Positions 1-11,405 of a stretch of DNA of 64,000 nucleotides are shown piece after piece. The DNA comes from Linnemannia schmuckeri (Eukaryota > Mortierellomycota > Mortierellomycetes > Mortierellales > Mortierellaceae). The notes beneath the pieces are model-generated. The model did no database searches. It saw only the letters and a program-made list of their open reading frames with translations, and had not been told where the DNA came from. Every line of letters begins with the position of its first letter. The first letter of the stretch is position 1. The stretch is from contig JANATG010000006.1 in the NCBI GenBank assembly GCA_029449235.1, forward strand, positions 744,001-808,000. The letters run 5' to 3'. The position numbers and the translations under genes are program-made.

Positions 1-1126
1 CCCCATGAATCGGGGGTGCAAAAAAGAACGAAAGAAAGAAAGAAAGAAAGAAAGAATCTCGCTAGTGTTTGGCTGCTGTCTTCTCCTTCAAACGAAAAGA
101 TTCATTATTGTAATAATAATTGTCAGGGGAGAGGTATACTGACACAGGGGCCCATGGCCTTTTTTCATTTCATTTTTGAAGTGGCAAAAGTTGATTTTAG
201 AGCGATGGAGAGAGACGAGAGATGGGGAAATGGGATGAGTTAGTCGATTCATTGTTCACAGATACGCTTAAGTTGCTCTTCATTCAAGGCACAATCAGTG
301 CCACTCCAAAACACAGCCGATCATGAACATGATCTTACTTTCACCCATTTCCTCCCTCCAAATGCATGCATGCATGCAAGAGGACATTGACTCCACTTTC
401 TATCTTACTCTTTGTATCGTACGACTCACAGCCTGCCTGCTTGCAAAGAATTAGCAATGCAAACGAAGCAAGCAAGCAAGCAGAAACCTTTTCTGTTTCT
501 GGATCTGAAATATCTTGCTTTTTTCATGTTCAGCCTTCCATCCACTCGTATATCAGACACCGCCCGAGCCGCATAAACCAACGTTCTTTTTCAAAGGAAC
601 AACCACCGGACATTTTGGACCCTGGTTGACTTTTCTACAACTGTTGTTCAAACTCGAGCGATTTGTTTTTTTCCTTTCTTCTTTTTTGTTTTCTACTTTT
701 GGACCTCAGCCCTCGTTAGTGCTTAGCCCAGCCTGCACCCTGTTACGCATTGAACACATGGCATTCATATGGGAGCGTCTTTTTCATGCGACAAAGATCG
801 ACAGAATCGAGGTTGTTGTACCACTTCCTTGAAGTCCATCATCTCTGCTCCAAACTACCAGATTGGTTCTGGAACTCTCCTGGTCGAAACTGTTTTGCAA
901 CTTCAGCGAAGTAAAATGTTTCTGAGTGAATCTCAAAAAAAAGGTCAGGATCCCACCCTATAACCAGTCGTCACGACGCATATCTGTTTCCTCCTGACTG
1001 AGCCAAGTTGGATGCGTTAGCAGCTCGTACTACTTTTTCAAAGGAGGCAGTTGCCTATCATGCCCATAGGCCTTGCGCCTTTTATTGTCCCCTGTGTTTT
1101 TGTCGCCAATGAAAAATGAAAGACTG

Positions 1127-1162
<36 letters not shown>

Positions 1163-1402
1163 AGGAGGGAAGGGAAAAAAAAAGTTGGTCCAAAAGGGGG
1201 GCAAGAAACGATGAATGAATGGGAGATGACCATGCTCATTCTCATTCAGCAGAACTCTTTTTTTGTTCCTTTCTCTTCTTTTTCTCTTCATACAGTCAAG
1301 CGCTCTCGCCGACGGTACCTTCAACAGAAAGTCTTTACAGGACAACATCGACACCTCTCAAAATTATCACGCAGGCACAGTTTCAAAACATCCTATTCAA
1401 AT
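1..1402. other. 5' flank of the GH47 gene, no gene seen
   Basis: Low-complexity spacer. It opens with a GAAA repeat near 27-55, has ATGC repeats near 363-378, and carries a 34-base A run at 1127-1160. Open frames here are short and show no family similarity. The 34-A run lies about 240 bp upstream of the GH47 start codon, inside its promoter or leader. Confidence 0.6.
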
Positions 1403-4339
1403 ATGGGACATGATCACCAACCAATGGGCGCGGACGAAGAGGCACCAGGACACGGATCCAGAGCGAGACCTTCAACAGCAACAACCACACTCTTACCAAC
1501 ACACCGGTTCCTGACTACAGTCGCAAGGCACACATCGCCCTTTTACTCCGTCCCCTTGCACTACCTCAAACGCCGAGGCGTCTTATTGGTCCTTCTCTGC
1601 ATGGGCGGGATCGCCTTTCTTCACGCAGCCTATCTCTTTCCTTCAGACGGCGACGTCCTCCATGGAAGCAGTTCCAGAAGCAGGAGTCACAAGAAGAACC
1701 CTTTCTTGACCCTTGGTCATATTCAAGAGCCACCATCTTATGGATCTGCACCCGTTAATGGAGTCGACGAAGATGGGTTCGAGATTGTGGAGGAGCCCTT
1801 TGTGGACAGGAAGGAGGGTGGAGCTGGATATCGACAGCATTCTGGGCAGGAGTCATCCAGTCAGCAACAACAACAAAGGGAAGTACGTAAACCGCCAAGG
1901 ATCCAGTTCGACTTTGAGGCGTCTCCTGCACACAATGCGGAAGCAAGAACCAACAACAAGGAGGACCGATATGTGGCAGTCAAGAGCATGATCCGTCATG
2001 CATGGTTTGGATTCGTATCCACAATGCTCATGAAGTCGGGTGATATCAAGACTAAATCGCAGCAGCTACAGGTCCGAGGCGAGTGGATCGATATCATGGA
2101 TACACTTTTACTGGCATGGATGTCGGACGAATATGGGTTCGCCAAGATAAAGGTCCAAGAACTGACGGGGCCACGCCGCCTATCAAAGACTGCACCTTTC
2201 GAGTTTCGCCCTTGGCTAAAGAATGATCAAGGACAGCAAGAGGTGGAGAAGCAGCAGGAACAGGATTTGGATGAGGTACAGGAGGATGTTGACAATGAAA
2301 GCACCGACTCCGAGGACCGCGGGATCTGGTTCTTTGATACAGTTGTCCGACAACTGGGTGGACTCTTGTCGATTTATGAACTCGAACGATCTCGATCCAT
2401 TGATGATCCCGAGATCTTGAAGGCTGCTGTGGAGTTGGGCGACCAACTGACGCTCGCCTTCCAAGGTCCCAACAATGCCCTTCCAGCCAACACCATCTTT
2501 GAAAGGTATTGTCCACGGCATGATCACCTCCTTCTCTTGCTGTGTTTTCGAAATGAATCTAATACGTTCTTCTTTTCCAAGTATAGTGGGAGTGTCGGTT
2601 TGAATAGGGTCCTGGCAGGAAAGGTTTCTTTGGCAGAAGTGTCGACATTCCAACTCGAGTTCCGTCAGCTCAGCCACTTGACCTCTAACGGCAAGTACAA
2701 GAACCTGGTAGGTGAATTCCATGAACGAACAGGATGTAACGGCAGACCCTGACGCGCATTAGAGTTGGCATTAATTCACATGGTGAGTTTTCTAGGCCGA
2801 AAGCAATTTCAAGTACCTTGCTTCGTTGAACCCAAAGATCCCTGGGCTCTATCCGGCCTACTTCGACCCAAAAGATGGCGCCGCTCGTAAGTGCACTCAT
2901 ATGATGGTGCCTAATACTTTCCGTCAACTGTGCGACCGCTCAAATTCTCATCCCCTTTGCGCTGTATTGCCGTTTTTAGCCGAATACGTGGCGTCGTTTG
3001 GAAGTCTGAGTGATGGATTCTACGAGGTAACTAGAGAGATATGAGGACTGACGAGATCTTGTCCTTTTCGTTTCCAGTTTATTAACCGACATTTCTCTTT
3101 GCTTTCCTTGCACAGTATCTCTTGAAGACCTATCTTTTGACAGGCGAAGAAAAGTTCAAGGACGCCTGTAAGCACGTAAACCGTCGAAGAAGGCAATGAA
3201 GGTGAACTTCTACACTGCGCTTACATTCACCTTTTCTTTTGCAAATAGATATCTCCTCTATCGAGGCAATGCACAAGCATCTTATTAGCCACTCTCAAAA
3301 GTCCTCAGAACCCCACCTCATCTTGGGCGTCTACGACACCGCCACCGACTCCCTCATCCCAAAAATGGATCATCTCGTAATGTCCAACATAATCAAAACC
3401 TTTCGCTCCCTCTCACGCCTCTTCATCCCCGAACCTTTATCTTAGATCCACTCACAATTCTTCATTATTATTTTTCCGAAACAATCAAAATAGAGCTGCT
3501 TCGCACCAGGGCTGCTCGCATTAGGAGCCAAGGTCCTGAACAGACCCAACGACCTAACCGTCGCGCGTGGGTTAATGGAGACCTGCTTCATAAGTTACCA
3601 GAAATCTGCGACAGGATTGGGAGCTGATGAGATTGCGTTCTTGAGGCCTGAATTCTCCAAGGGCAAAGAGTTTGAGATGCTCCCGAGGGGGACTGGGTTC
3701 TATTTAATCGATCCCGAGTACGCCCTTCGTCCAGGTAAAAAAAAAAAAAAAAAAAAAAAGCGAGGGTGGTTGTGTCTTTTTATATTTAATTCTGGGTGCA
3801 TTGAAAGGAGCTGTGCTGATGATACACTTTTTTTTTATTGTGTTTGTAGAAACGGTTGAGAGTTTGTTCTTACTTTACAGGATCACAGGGGAGGAAAAGT
3901 ATCAGGAATACGCCTGGGAGATTGCTCAAGTACGAAATAACAACATGTTGCGTTCTACTCTTCTACTTTCGTAATAAGGCCTCTTCAGCAGAACACTGAC
4001 ATGCCTTCTTAAACCATATGCTGTACAGGCCATTGAGAAGCATTGCAGGACCAAGGATGGGTACTCGGGTCTGGTCAACGTCATGGATGCCTCTGAAGGA
4101 TTGACCAACACTATGCCGAGGTAATTATTCTCTAATATCAAGTAACATATGACGCTATTTACTGCAACGCTGAGTCCCAGAGACAGATCCTAACCGGTGG
4201 CGTCCAAATTTCAAATAGCCACTTTTTGTCTCAAACGCTGAAGTACCTATATCTGATCTTTGACAATCCCGAGGTCACGTCCTTGGACGACTACATCTTC
4301 AACACAGAAGGTCATCTCATCAAATATCCCATCCTTTGA
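1403..4339 (+). CDS. GH47 mannosyl-oligosaccharide alpha-1,2-mannosidase (class I)
   Basis: Ten exons: 1403-2505, 2587-2707, 2796-2886, 2980-3026, 3116-3167, 3249-3376, 3494-3734, 3850-3929, 4029-4120, 4219-4339; 691 residues. Family knowledge: the enzyme trims alpha-1,2-linked mannose from N-glycans in ER or Golgi, using calcium. Seen: a short N-terminal tail, then one hydrophobic segment at about residues 52-74, as in type II membrane enzymes. A Ser/Arg-rich stem follows, then the catalytic domain from RHAWFGF. Supporting motifs are WMSDEYGFAKIKVQE, GSVGLNRVLAGKVS, HLSCFAPG (conserved Cys) and a terminal NTEGHL, which matches the family's calcium-binding TEAHP-type motif. Every junction keeps frame and restores a family motif. 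The start at 1403 is the first ATG that gives the short cytosolic tail; the frame is open further upstream only through the poly-A tract. The gene converges on the TXNL1-type gene, with 188 bp between stops. ER versus Golgi subtype cannot be decided. Confidence 0.93.
3737..3759 (+). repeat. 23-A run immediately after a 5' splice site
   Basis: The seventh intron of the GH47 gene (3735-3849) reads GT followed by 23 consecutive A. The tract therefore replaces the usual GTAAGT/GTRNGT donor context. Flanking exons join correctly in frame (CCA G + AA ACG GTT, giving PETV), so the intron assignment is firm. Confidence 0.85.
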
Positions 4340-4527
4340 ACACAAGCACCCGCAATAAACATCGCAATTTGTTTTGTCTGATGGTTTAATAAGCCATGCA
4401 GTCCAAATTGATTCCCTGCCATGGGTCATAAAACAAAGTAAGTGTAGCTGAGGTAGTAATAGTTCAGAGAGTAAGAAAGATGGACGAAAGGCGAGAAAAG
4501 ACAGCAAAATGCTCGGTTACATGCTGT

Positions 4528-5939
4528 TTAATGCTCGTGCTCGACCTTCTTGAGGGCAGACATGTCGGTGCCATCCAGGGGGCTTCCAATAAAGACCAAC
4601 TGCTTGATCTGTGTCGTCTCCTCATCACCCAAGTTGTCCTCCACAAACAAAATCACGCTGGTGACGTTCTGGAACTTGACAAAGCGAAGCGAGATCAGAC
4701 CGTTGCCCTCATAGTCCTTCTCCGTCAAAGTAATTGTCTGGGTCTCCTCAACACTGTCTGCCTCGTCGAATCCAAGATGCAACTTGTTGACATACAATTT
4801 GACTGTCTTAGGCGCATGGGCGATATCCTTGGGAATGATTCTGAGCGAGTGCAACTTGATGGCCTGGTTGAAAGGTACGGAAATGATCAACTGCTCGTCG
4901 ACATCACTCTCGAGGTAGGTGTCGTCGCTCTTGAGGGCATTCCTGACATGGTTGGCGGTCTGCTGGTTCAAGCAGTCGACTTGGTTGAGGGTGATCTGTT
5001 CGCTCACATCGCTGTGTCCTGCAACCAAAGGTGCTGATCCCGATCCAGCGCCTCCTTCCTCGACGGGTCCCTGGTGCTGCTTAATCAATGTCTCTAGCTG
5101 TGTGGGGTTGGCTCCCTTCATCTCGGCAATCTTCTTGTTAGCCTTAAAGAACTGGAATGTGGGCCTATTTATCCATGAAAAATGCGATGCATACATGTGT
5201 GAGTGTGTGGGCGCGAAGTCCATATCAGAAAAATTCTAAAATCATGAAAAAGGACGCCATTCTCCACCGTCCTTGCATTTGCTTACATGGCACTGACTCC
5301 AGCGACCGCAGCAACCTCCTGGAACTCATCCACATCGACCTAATTTTATAGAAAATAAAGAGAGGACGATCAGTCATTTGTTAATGATTCTTTTTGCATT
5401 CAACTCCTCCCTGCTCCATGATACCGCTATGTAGGGTATCTTATGTCGCACTCTCAAGTTCGCACATGTTGATCTTTCTCATACCTTGACAAAGACAACG
5501 TGGCGGTAGGTGTTGGAAAGCTTCTCAAAGATGGGCTTGATGGTTTGGCAAGGTCCGCACCATGCCTATATTGAGTACACACAGATGGATCGTAGAAAAG
5601 GGTGTTCTGCGTGTCAGTTCCCTGTGTCCTCAATATGAGTGTTCCATATGAATGATTGATCGGTATCATGCTTTCAAGACTGTTTGATACATACAGCAGT
5701 GAAGTCGACGACGACCTATTATCGACAGGAAGGAACGAGAACGGAACAAGATGTCAGCGCGATGGTCTCATTACACTGTTTAATGACTCCGTTGAAGTTG
5801 CCAAGCGATTCATATGTTGTCCGCGGTCATTGTCGTTTATAACAAAGGTGTCCGCGAGTTGCATTACAAGCTTGGTGGGTCCTGCGGCGGAAAGGATGGA
5901 CTGGTAGTCGGCCTGGCTAGTGATTGCTTTGACGGGCAT
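4528..5939 (-). CDS. Thioredoxin-like protein with C-terminal PITH domain (TXNL1/Txl1 type)
   Basis: Five exons, in coding order: 5939-5868, 5715-5695, 5565-5485, 5339-5287, 5164-4528; 287 residues. The N-terminal half is a thioredoxin fold starting MPVKAITSQADYQ, with VVVDFTAAWCGPC carrying the redox WCGPC motif near residues 32-36 and the cis-Pro segment MPTFQFFK. A Gly/Ser-rich linker is followed by a PITH domain (from about residue 115 to the end), with motifs NQVDCLNQ, LESDVDEQLI and TSVILFVEDN. Family knowledge: TXNL1/Txl1 is a cytosolic redox protein that binds the 26S proteasome through PITH. Exon 2 is only 21 nt and encodes the beta strand before the active site; without it the fold is broken, and its flanking AG and GT are present. 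The gene is convergent with GH47. Confidence 0.93.
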
Positions 5940-7917
5940 GGTTGGAGTTTATATGTATGTTGGTGTTGTAGGTAGTCGGAATCGGTGGTGCTGGGAGGAA
6001 AGGAGTGAAAGAAGTTGATGGAACGAAAAAAGAGTAGAATAAAAAAAAAGCGCTTCCTTGGGCCCACTAGGTCCCACAGTGACGCGTAATCAGCCAATTT
6101 TTCGCAGTCGCAGTGATAGGCCCTGAAAACGCGCCCAACATCGAACAGCGATTGGTAGGACAGAGTACAGTAGAAACACAAACCAGCTGGTGGACAGATA
6201 AAAGGCGCGAGTCGATGGGTTGAAGGGTCGAAGTGAGAGAGAGTTGACAAAGAAGAAGAGTAAGAGATTACTAGAGTCTTTATGAATAGTCGCGCCTATT
6301 ATCTATTTTAGTATACATCGTCTAATTGTTAACGAAAGCGCATCGAGTACAGAGAGCTTCCTTCTTCAACAACGCCAGGTGAGTAAAGGGAGCATGCATT
6401 TCAGTCACTTCTGGGGTTTTGTTCGCGTTTTTGGTCCAACAGAGTCTTCACGGGCACCAGCTTTGGTTTATCCTAGCATGCCACCCTTTTACGATATCCT
6501 TCAAGTCATGCCCTTTCTCTTTCTTAACTCATGAATGCCAATCAGCACGTTTGGGGCGTATACCCCAGTTTTTTTACTACAAAAATCGTCGGTATCTGAT
6601 GAACAACCATCCACGCCATCCTGCAGTGTCCCTGCCATCCCCTGCTGCAAACGAGCGCAAACAAGAACACAAAACCACCCCTCCTCCGCCGCTGCCGCCG
6701 CCACCGCCTCCTTCTCCTCAAGAGAACCTCCATGTTTCTTAACCAGCTTCTCAAGTGCGAGGTGATGTGCTCCCCCAAAGCCTCGTCCATTTTGGTCTTG
6801 CTTTGTATAATAAGATTAGTGAAAATGAAAGCAAAATTATAGAACGAAAACGACGACATCGACAATGACCTAATGAGAACACAATTGCAAGCAAAAAATA
6901 ATTAAGTAAGTGCCCAGCCTAAGTTCCCTGTTCCTAGAACACAACTACACTTTCTCCTACATATCCTTCTTGGAAAGTTTTTTTTTTCTTCGTCACCCTT
7001 GGCGGCTCTTTGCCCTAGTCCGCTTCCAAGTTTAGAGGCGTTTGCAACGTTGTCGAGTATTCGAATATATAATGCTAGTAGCCCTGGTCAGTGGCTTCCT
7101 GAATAGCCATGACTTAACTAAAATCTGTTGTCAAAAAGGGTGAGCAGAAGACGGTAAGTGAAGGATGGAAGAAAAGAGAAATAACACGAGAAAAGAAGAA
7201 TAAATGTAAAAAATGGCAAGCATTTTCGCCAACTTCTTGTACGCTGTTTATTTTTGAGAGCTTCGCAGACAGACCCCTCTTCCCCCCCCCCCTACAGCAA
7301 ACTTGCAGAGAAGCATCGCCCAGACCCCCCTACTTTCTTGCTTCTCACTTTTACGTCCCTTGAAAGCGAAGCGTGCTTTTAACCAACCGACCGCATCTGA
7401 TTGCTAAGGGAGGAATCTGGGCACTCTCGCCTATGTAACTCGTCTCCCGTTATGCATTTATACAGGAAGACTCCTCGCGTCTCAAGATTTTGATTTGAGT
7501 TTTCATTCCACCAAAAAAGCCTTCAATCTTCTTCATCCTCCCCACTCATTACTCGTATTGTTTTTTGAATTGGTTTTTAATTAAAAGAACTGCATTTGGT
7601 ATTGAGAATGAAGAGGAAGAAAGAAATAAGAAGGCGCAAAGAAGGGTTATCAAAAGGGCGTTATTCTTTGGGACATATTTTGAATTTCGAGTTATTTCGG
7701 AAAAGTGGAAGAAAGGTACAAGGGAGACATGAGACATATAGACAAAACGACAAAAACGATAAGGAGCTACATCTAGTAGTCTTTTCTGTTAGGACGAAGA
7801 AAGAATGAAGGGATGGCGAACGGTAGAGGCACGGCAGACCTTGCGCAAAGGCGTTTTTGGTTGTTACTAAAGAATGACAACTGGTGCTTGGAAAAGACTA
7901 ATCTTAGCCCTTGCCAT
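5940..7917. other. Spacer between TXNL1-type and CRIB genes; ambiguous coding-like patch
   Basis: There is no gene I can defend. A forward GTGAGT follows CGCCAG near 6377, as at the end of a 5' leader exon. A GC-rich, Pro/Ala-coding patch at about 6530-6790 is open on both strands. On the minus strand a stretch reading ALEKLVKKHGG looks protein-like, but no start, flanking exon or family could be found. C runs occur near 7287 and 7326. The distal part probably holds the 3' end of the CRIB transcript. Confidence 0.5.
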
Positions 7918-9406
7918 TTAGAACACTGCAGCACCCGGACGCGCTGCGTATCGATCAACCTGCTCCGGCTAAGAATTTCACATCAAAAGAACGCGACGCA
8001 AGGGTTAGTGATATGGTGAATTTTTCTGTCTACATTTGTTCAGGGATCGATTCTTGAAGGAGGCACGGAGGAGCCAAAGAAGGAGAGGAAAGGAGTAGAA
8101 AGTCGGATCCCTTCTTTCAGGGCACAATATCTCCTCAGTGTTGGTTGAGGACTTGTCATTCACAACACCTCAAATGGTCAAAACAATTGATACGCCTGGT
8201 GCACATAGTACTTACCGCGTGGTTGGCAGCAGGGTCTTGGTTTTCGGGCTGGATGGGGATTGTCTTGAGTATGGGGATGGGCGTGTTGACATCCAATTTT
8301 AAGCACGCTGCAACCTCTGCCATCTGGTTCTTGATCTTTTCCGGCTATTTTTTTTTTTTTTTTTTTTTTGCATGAATATGACATCAAAAATATGAGGGGT
8401 TGAAAACAGAAAGAGAAGGGAAGGAGGAAAGGATGGGTCAGCAATAAGGGCGGACAGGGCAAGATACATAACGGGAAACACAAAATCCAATTCGTTTGTC
8501 CCTGAAGAACTGATCAGACGCTAGTAGGGATGTGGGAAGAGAGGAAGGGAAGGGAAGGGAAGGGAAGACAGTGACGAATGGTTGGGTAGCTGGCAAAGTA
8601 GGAGGAAGTAGCAGGTGGGTATATATAGTATGTGAATCCGGTCTAGGAACAGATTATAGTTTGAATGCAAGGATCCATGTGTGATGTCCTCTATGCGTAA
8701 TTTTTTTTTTCTTTGCAACCAGGGTAGACAGGAACAATTACACGGTAATGCACAACGACAAGGAGGAAGGGATATTAACTTACATCGATCTGGCCACTGC
8801 GAACCTCACCTGCACCAATGTGCCCAGTATGCTAAGGGATCCCAACAGACATAAAAACGTAACGGCATTACGCACATATACACACAGAAAACAGAAAAAC
8901 GTTAGAACAATGGAGACATGTTTGTATGGTGTTGTTGAAGAAGAACACAGTAATAAAACGACCAAAACGCGCAATGCCCTCTGCTCTCCAATGCATGCAA
9001 AAAAATTGTAACAAAAGAGCAAACGTACTCGGAAGTCAGATGGGAGACTGATCAAATTCTTGGTAATAACCTTGCGCTGCCCACCAGCCTTGGGATCCAG
9101 TTTGAGGAGCAACATGATCTTTGAAGCCTTTTGTTGCTTCCTCTTGGCTTCAGCAAGACTACTCGTGTTATTGGCGGAGGGCCTGCTATCGAGTGTGCTC
9201 AGAGTCTGGGGCCGAGGTTGTGGGGACTGTTGTTGGTATCCATATGCGCCACCGTTGCTTCCACTTGCATGGCTATAGTTGTTGCTGTTTGGAGAGGAGG
9301 GGGAAGAGGATGCGGCGCCGGGGAGAGGGGTGTTGGGTCCGATGCCTTGCCACTTTGGGTCCTTTGATTTCTGGGTCCTTGAGGACTTTGAGAAGAGGCC
9401 GCCCAT
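7918..9406 (-). CDS. Small CRIB-domain protein, putative Cdc42/Rac effector
   Basis: Four exons, in coding order: 9406-9029, 8831-8784, 8344-8216, 7968-7918; 201 residues. The CRIB motif ISLPSDFRHTGHIG lies at residues 119-132, split by an intron after R126. It matches the I-S-x-P-x-x-F-x-H-x-x-H-x-G consensus, so binding of GTP-loaded Cdc42/Rac is the family expectation. The N-terminus MGGLFSKS fits an N-myristoylation signal (Gly2, Ser6, Lys7). Residues 30-90 are Ser/Gln/Pro-rich and look disordered, followed by a basic patch. After CRIB come about 60 residues (KIKNQMAEVAACLKLD) with no kinase domain, so it is not a PAK. The ending PGAAVF-stop comes from a short last exon whose acceptor and frame fit. 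It may be a membrane-tethered scaffold; fungal Gic-like or animal CDC42SE proteins are analogies only. Confidence 0.82.
8348..8369 (+). repeat. 22-T run at an intron end of the CRIB gene
   Basis: On the coding (minus) strand this is an A run placed directly before the TAG acceptor of exon 3. A purine tract there is unusual, because acceptors normally follow pyrimidines. Confidence 0.8.
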
Positions 9407-11405
9407 GTTTGTTTATTGATTTGTTTGTTGGAAGGAGAGGAAAGGAAGGAAGGAGGAAGGAAGGAGGAAGGAAGAGGTTCCAAGGAGTTGAAAGGCTTGA
9501 CTGAGAGCGAGAGCGGGTATTGCTGCAGTGGAGTAGGTTTCGTTGAGGAAGGAAAGTAAAGAAAGAAAGAAGAAAAGAGAGAAGATTTGGAGTCGAGTCG
9601 AATTTAGCGGCAGAAGAAAACGAAAAAAAATACGTTCGGGAAAGGAGAAAAAAATTTAAAAAATAAAGGTACGGAGAAAAGTGAAAGAGAATGAGAAGGC
9701 TTTCAAGGCTCAAGGTGTGTGGATATCCACCGTAGACAGTAAGTTGTAGGAAAGAGAGTGGAAGGGAGGAGAAGAGGAAAAGAAGTGCGATATTGGGAAA
9801 AATGAGAGGGGGAGTGAGTCTTCGAGTCGTTACGGATTTGATAATTACAAGAGGTGTAGACACTTTTTGGATTAGATCGAAAGAAATAAAGAAAGACGCT
9901 GAAAAAAAAAAAATATTATGGATCGTCTGATATGTATGGAGGAAATTTCAGTGGAGGAGGACGTCCGGAAGAGATAAGACGATGGTGAAGTAGGAAGAAG
10001 AGAAGGCCAGGCCAAGTGGCGACAAAGAGTAGCACTAATAAAAGAGAGAATGAGAGGGGATGGAGGAATGGATATGGTTTGTAAAAGTCAAAAAGGAGAA
10101 GAGAAGAAAAAAAGAGAAGAAAAGAGAAAGAAAGAGGAAAGAGAAGGATCGAAAAACAAAATAATCATCGGCAAGAAAAGAGACAGAGGAGCCATGCCAT
10201 GGTGTGTGCCCACAAACACACCGACCCTCAGACACACCCAGTCGAGTCTTCCCACTTTTCTCTTTTGCCCTTCCCCTCTCACTCTTGCTTATCGAGTTGT
10301 TTGTCCTCTCTCTTAGAAAATGGACAGGTCAGGCAGGTGAGGGCTACGGCTACGTGGAGGGTGGTGCATGACACGCAGGCACAGAGAAAAAAAAATGGGC
10401 ACACGGACAAGAAAAAAGGGGGGAGCGGATGATAAATAATGGTGATGGCGATGATGATGATGATTGAACAAACAACAGTACCTGGCCGACACTACCAAGA
10501 AGAGAAACCGAAAAAAAAAAAAAAAAAAATAGGAGTTCACGCCATGGTCATCAGCACAACTATATTTTTACATCACCATCCCTTGTCTGTAGCTGGGCGC
10601 ACGGCGCAGACAGGGGAGAGACAAAGAGTAGACTGATGACAAACAAAAATGCATTAACAAACAGCAAAAAAAAGCCCTCCTGAGGAGGTGGCGAATGCAA
10701 CAATTGAATGACCACAGCGGACGATATTCTCCGTCCCTTTGCACTTTTGTTTCTGAATAACATAGATAAAATCTGAACGGACCGGCTGTCTGTGCTTCGA
10801 TGATCGTTCATTGTCGTTGTGTGTTCGTTGACTGCTGACATCCCTAGCAGGAATGACTGAAGAACATCAAAGATAGTGAATGGACGTGCATAATTGCCGA
10901 TCCTATTCATGAGTAACGGCTGGGAGTTTTTTTTCTTCACAAGTCTTGCCCACAACGACAATGACGATTCCGAGCACACTATCTAAGCATTGGAATCAAT
11001 TTATTCTAAGTCCGATAAATGGTATATGATCTCTTGTTATGGGTCTACTTGGTTTCTATTCCAGGCTGGAGAGCTGCAAGAAAAGGTTGGCGCTCAAATA
11101 CAGGGATAAAAGATAGATCATCGACAAAGGACTGGGCCAGTGCATCAATTCGGTAGGTGACGACAGAATGAGTCCAAAGGACGGAGGAGTAAAAGTGCCG
11201 CATGGAGAGACAAAGGCAACAAAAATTCTCCGATTTTTCATGTAATGATCACCTCCAGGGTACGGGTCCTGCTGAACCATGTGCATTTGGTGTGTGCATT
11301 AAAAAAAAAAAAAAAAAAAAAAAAAAGTAATGCATGTATCGAAGAGAGTCTATGGACAAGTGATGAGCAGAAAAAGAAAGTACAGTGTTTTCAAAAGCCC
11401 TCCGT
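9407..11405. other. Spacer upstream of the CRIB gene and downstream of atg1
   Basis: Low complexity. A purine-rich GGAAGG array at about 9430-9480 would be a pyrimidine-rich 5' leader on the CRIB coding strand. Further AG-rich blocks lie near 9545-9670 and 10080-10150. A runs occur at 10511-10529 and about 11300-11326. No gene was recognised. Confidence 0.6.
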
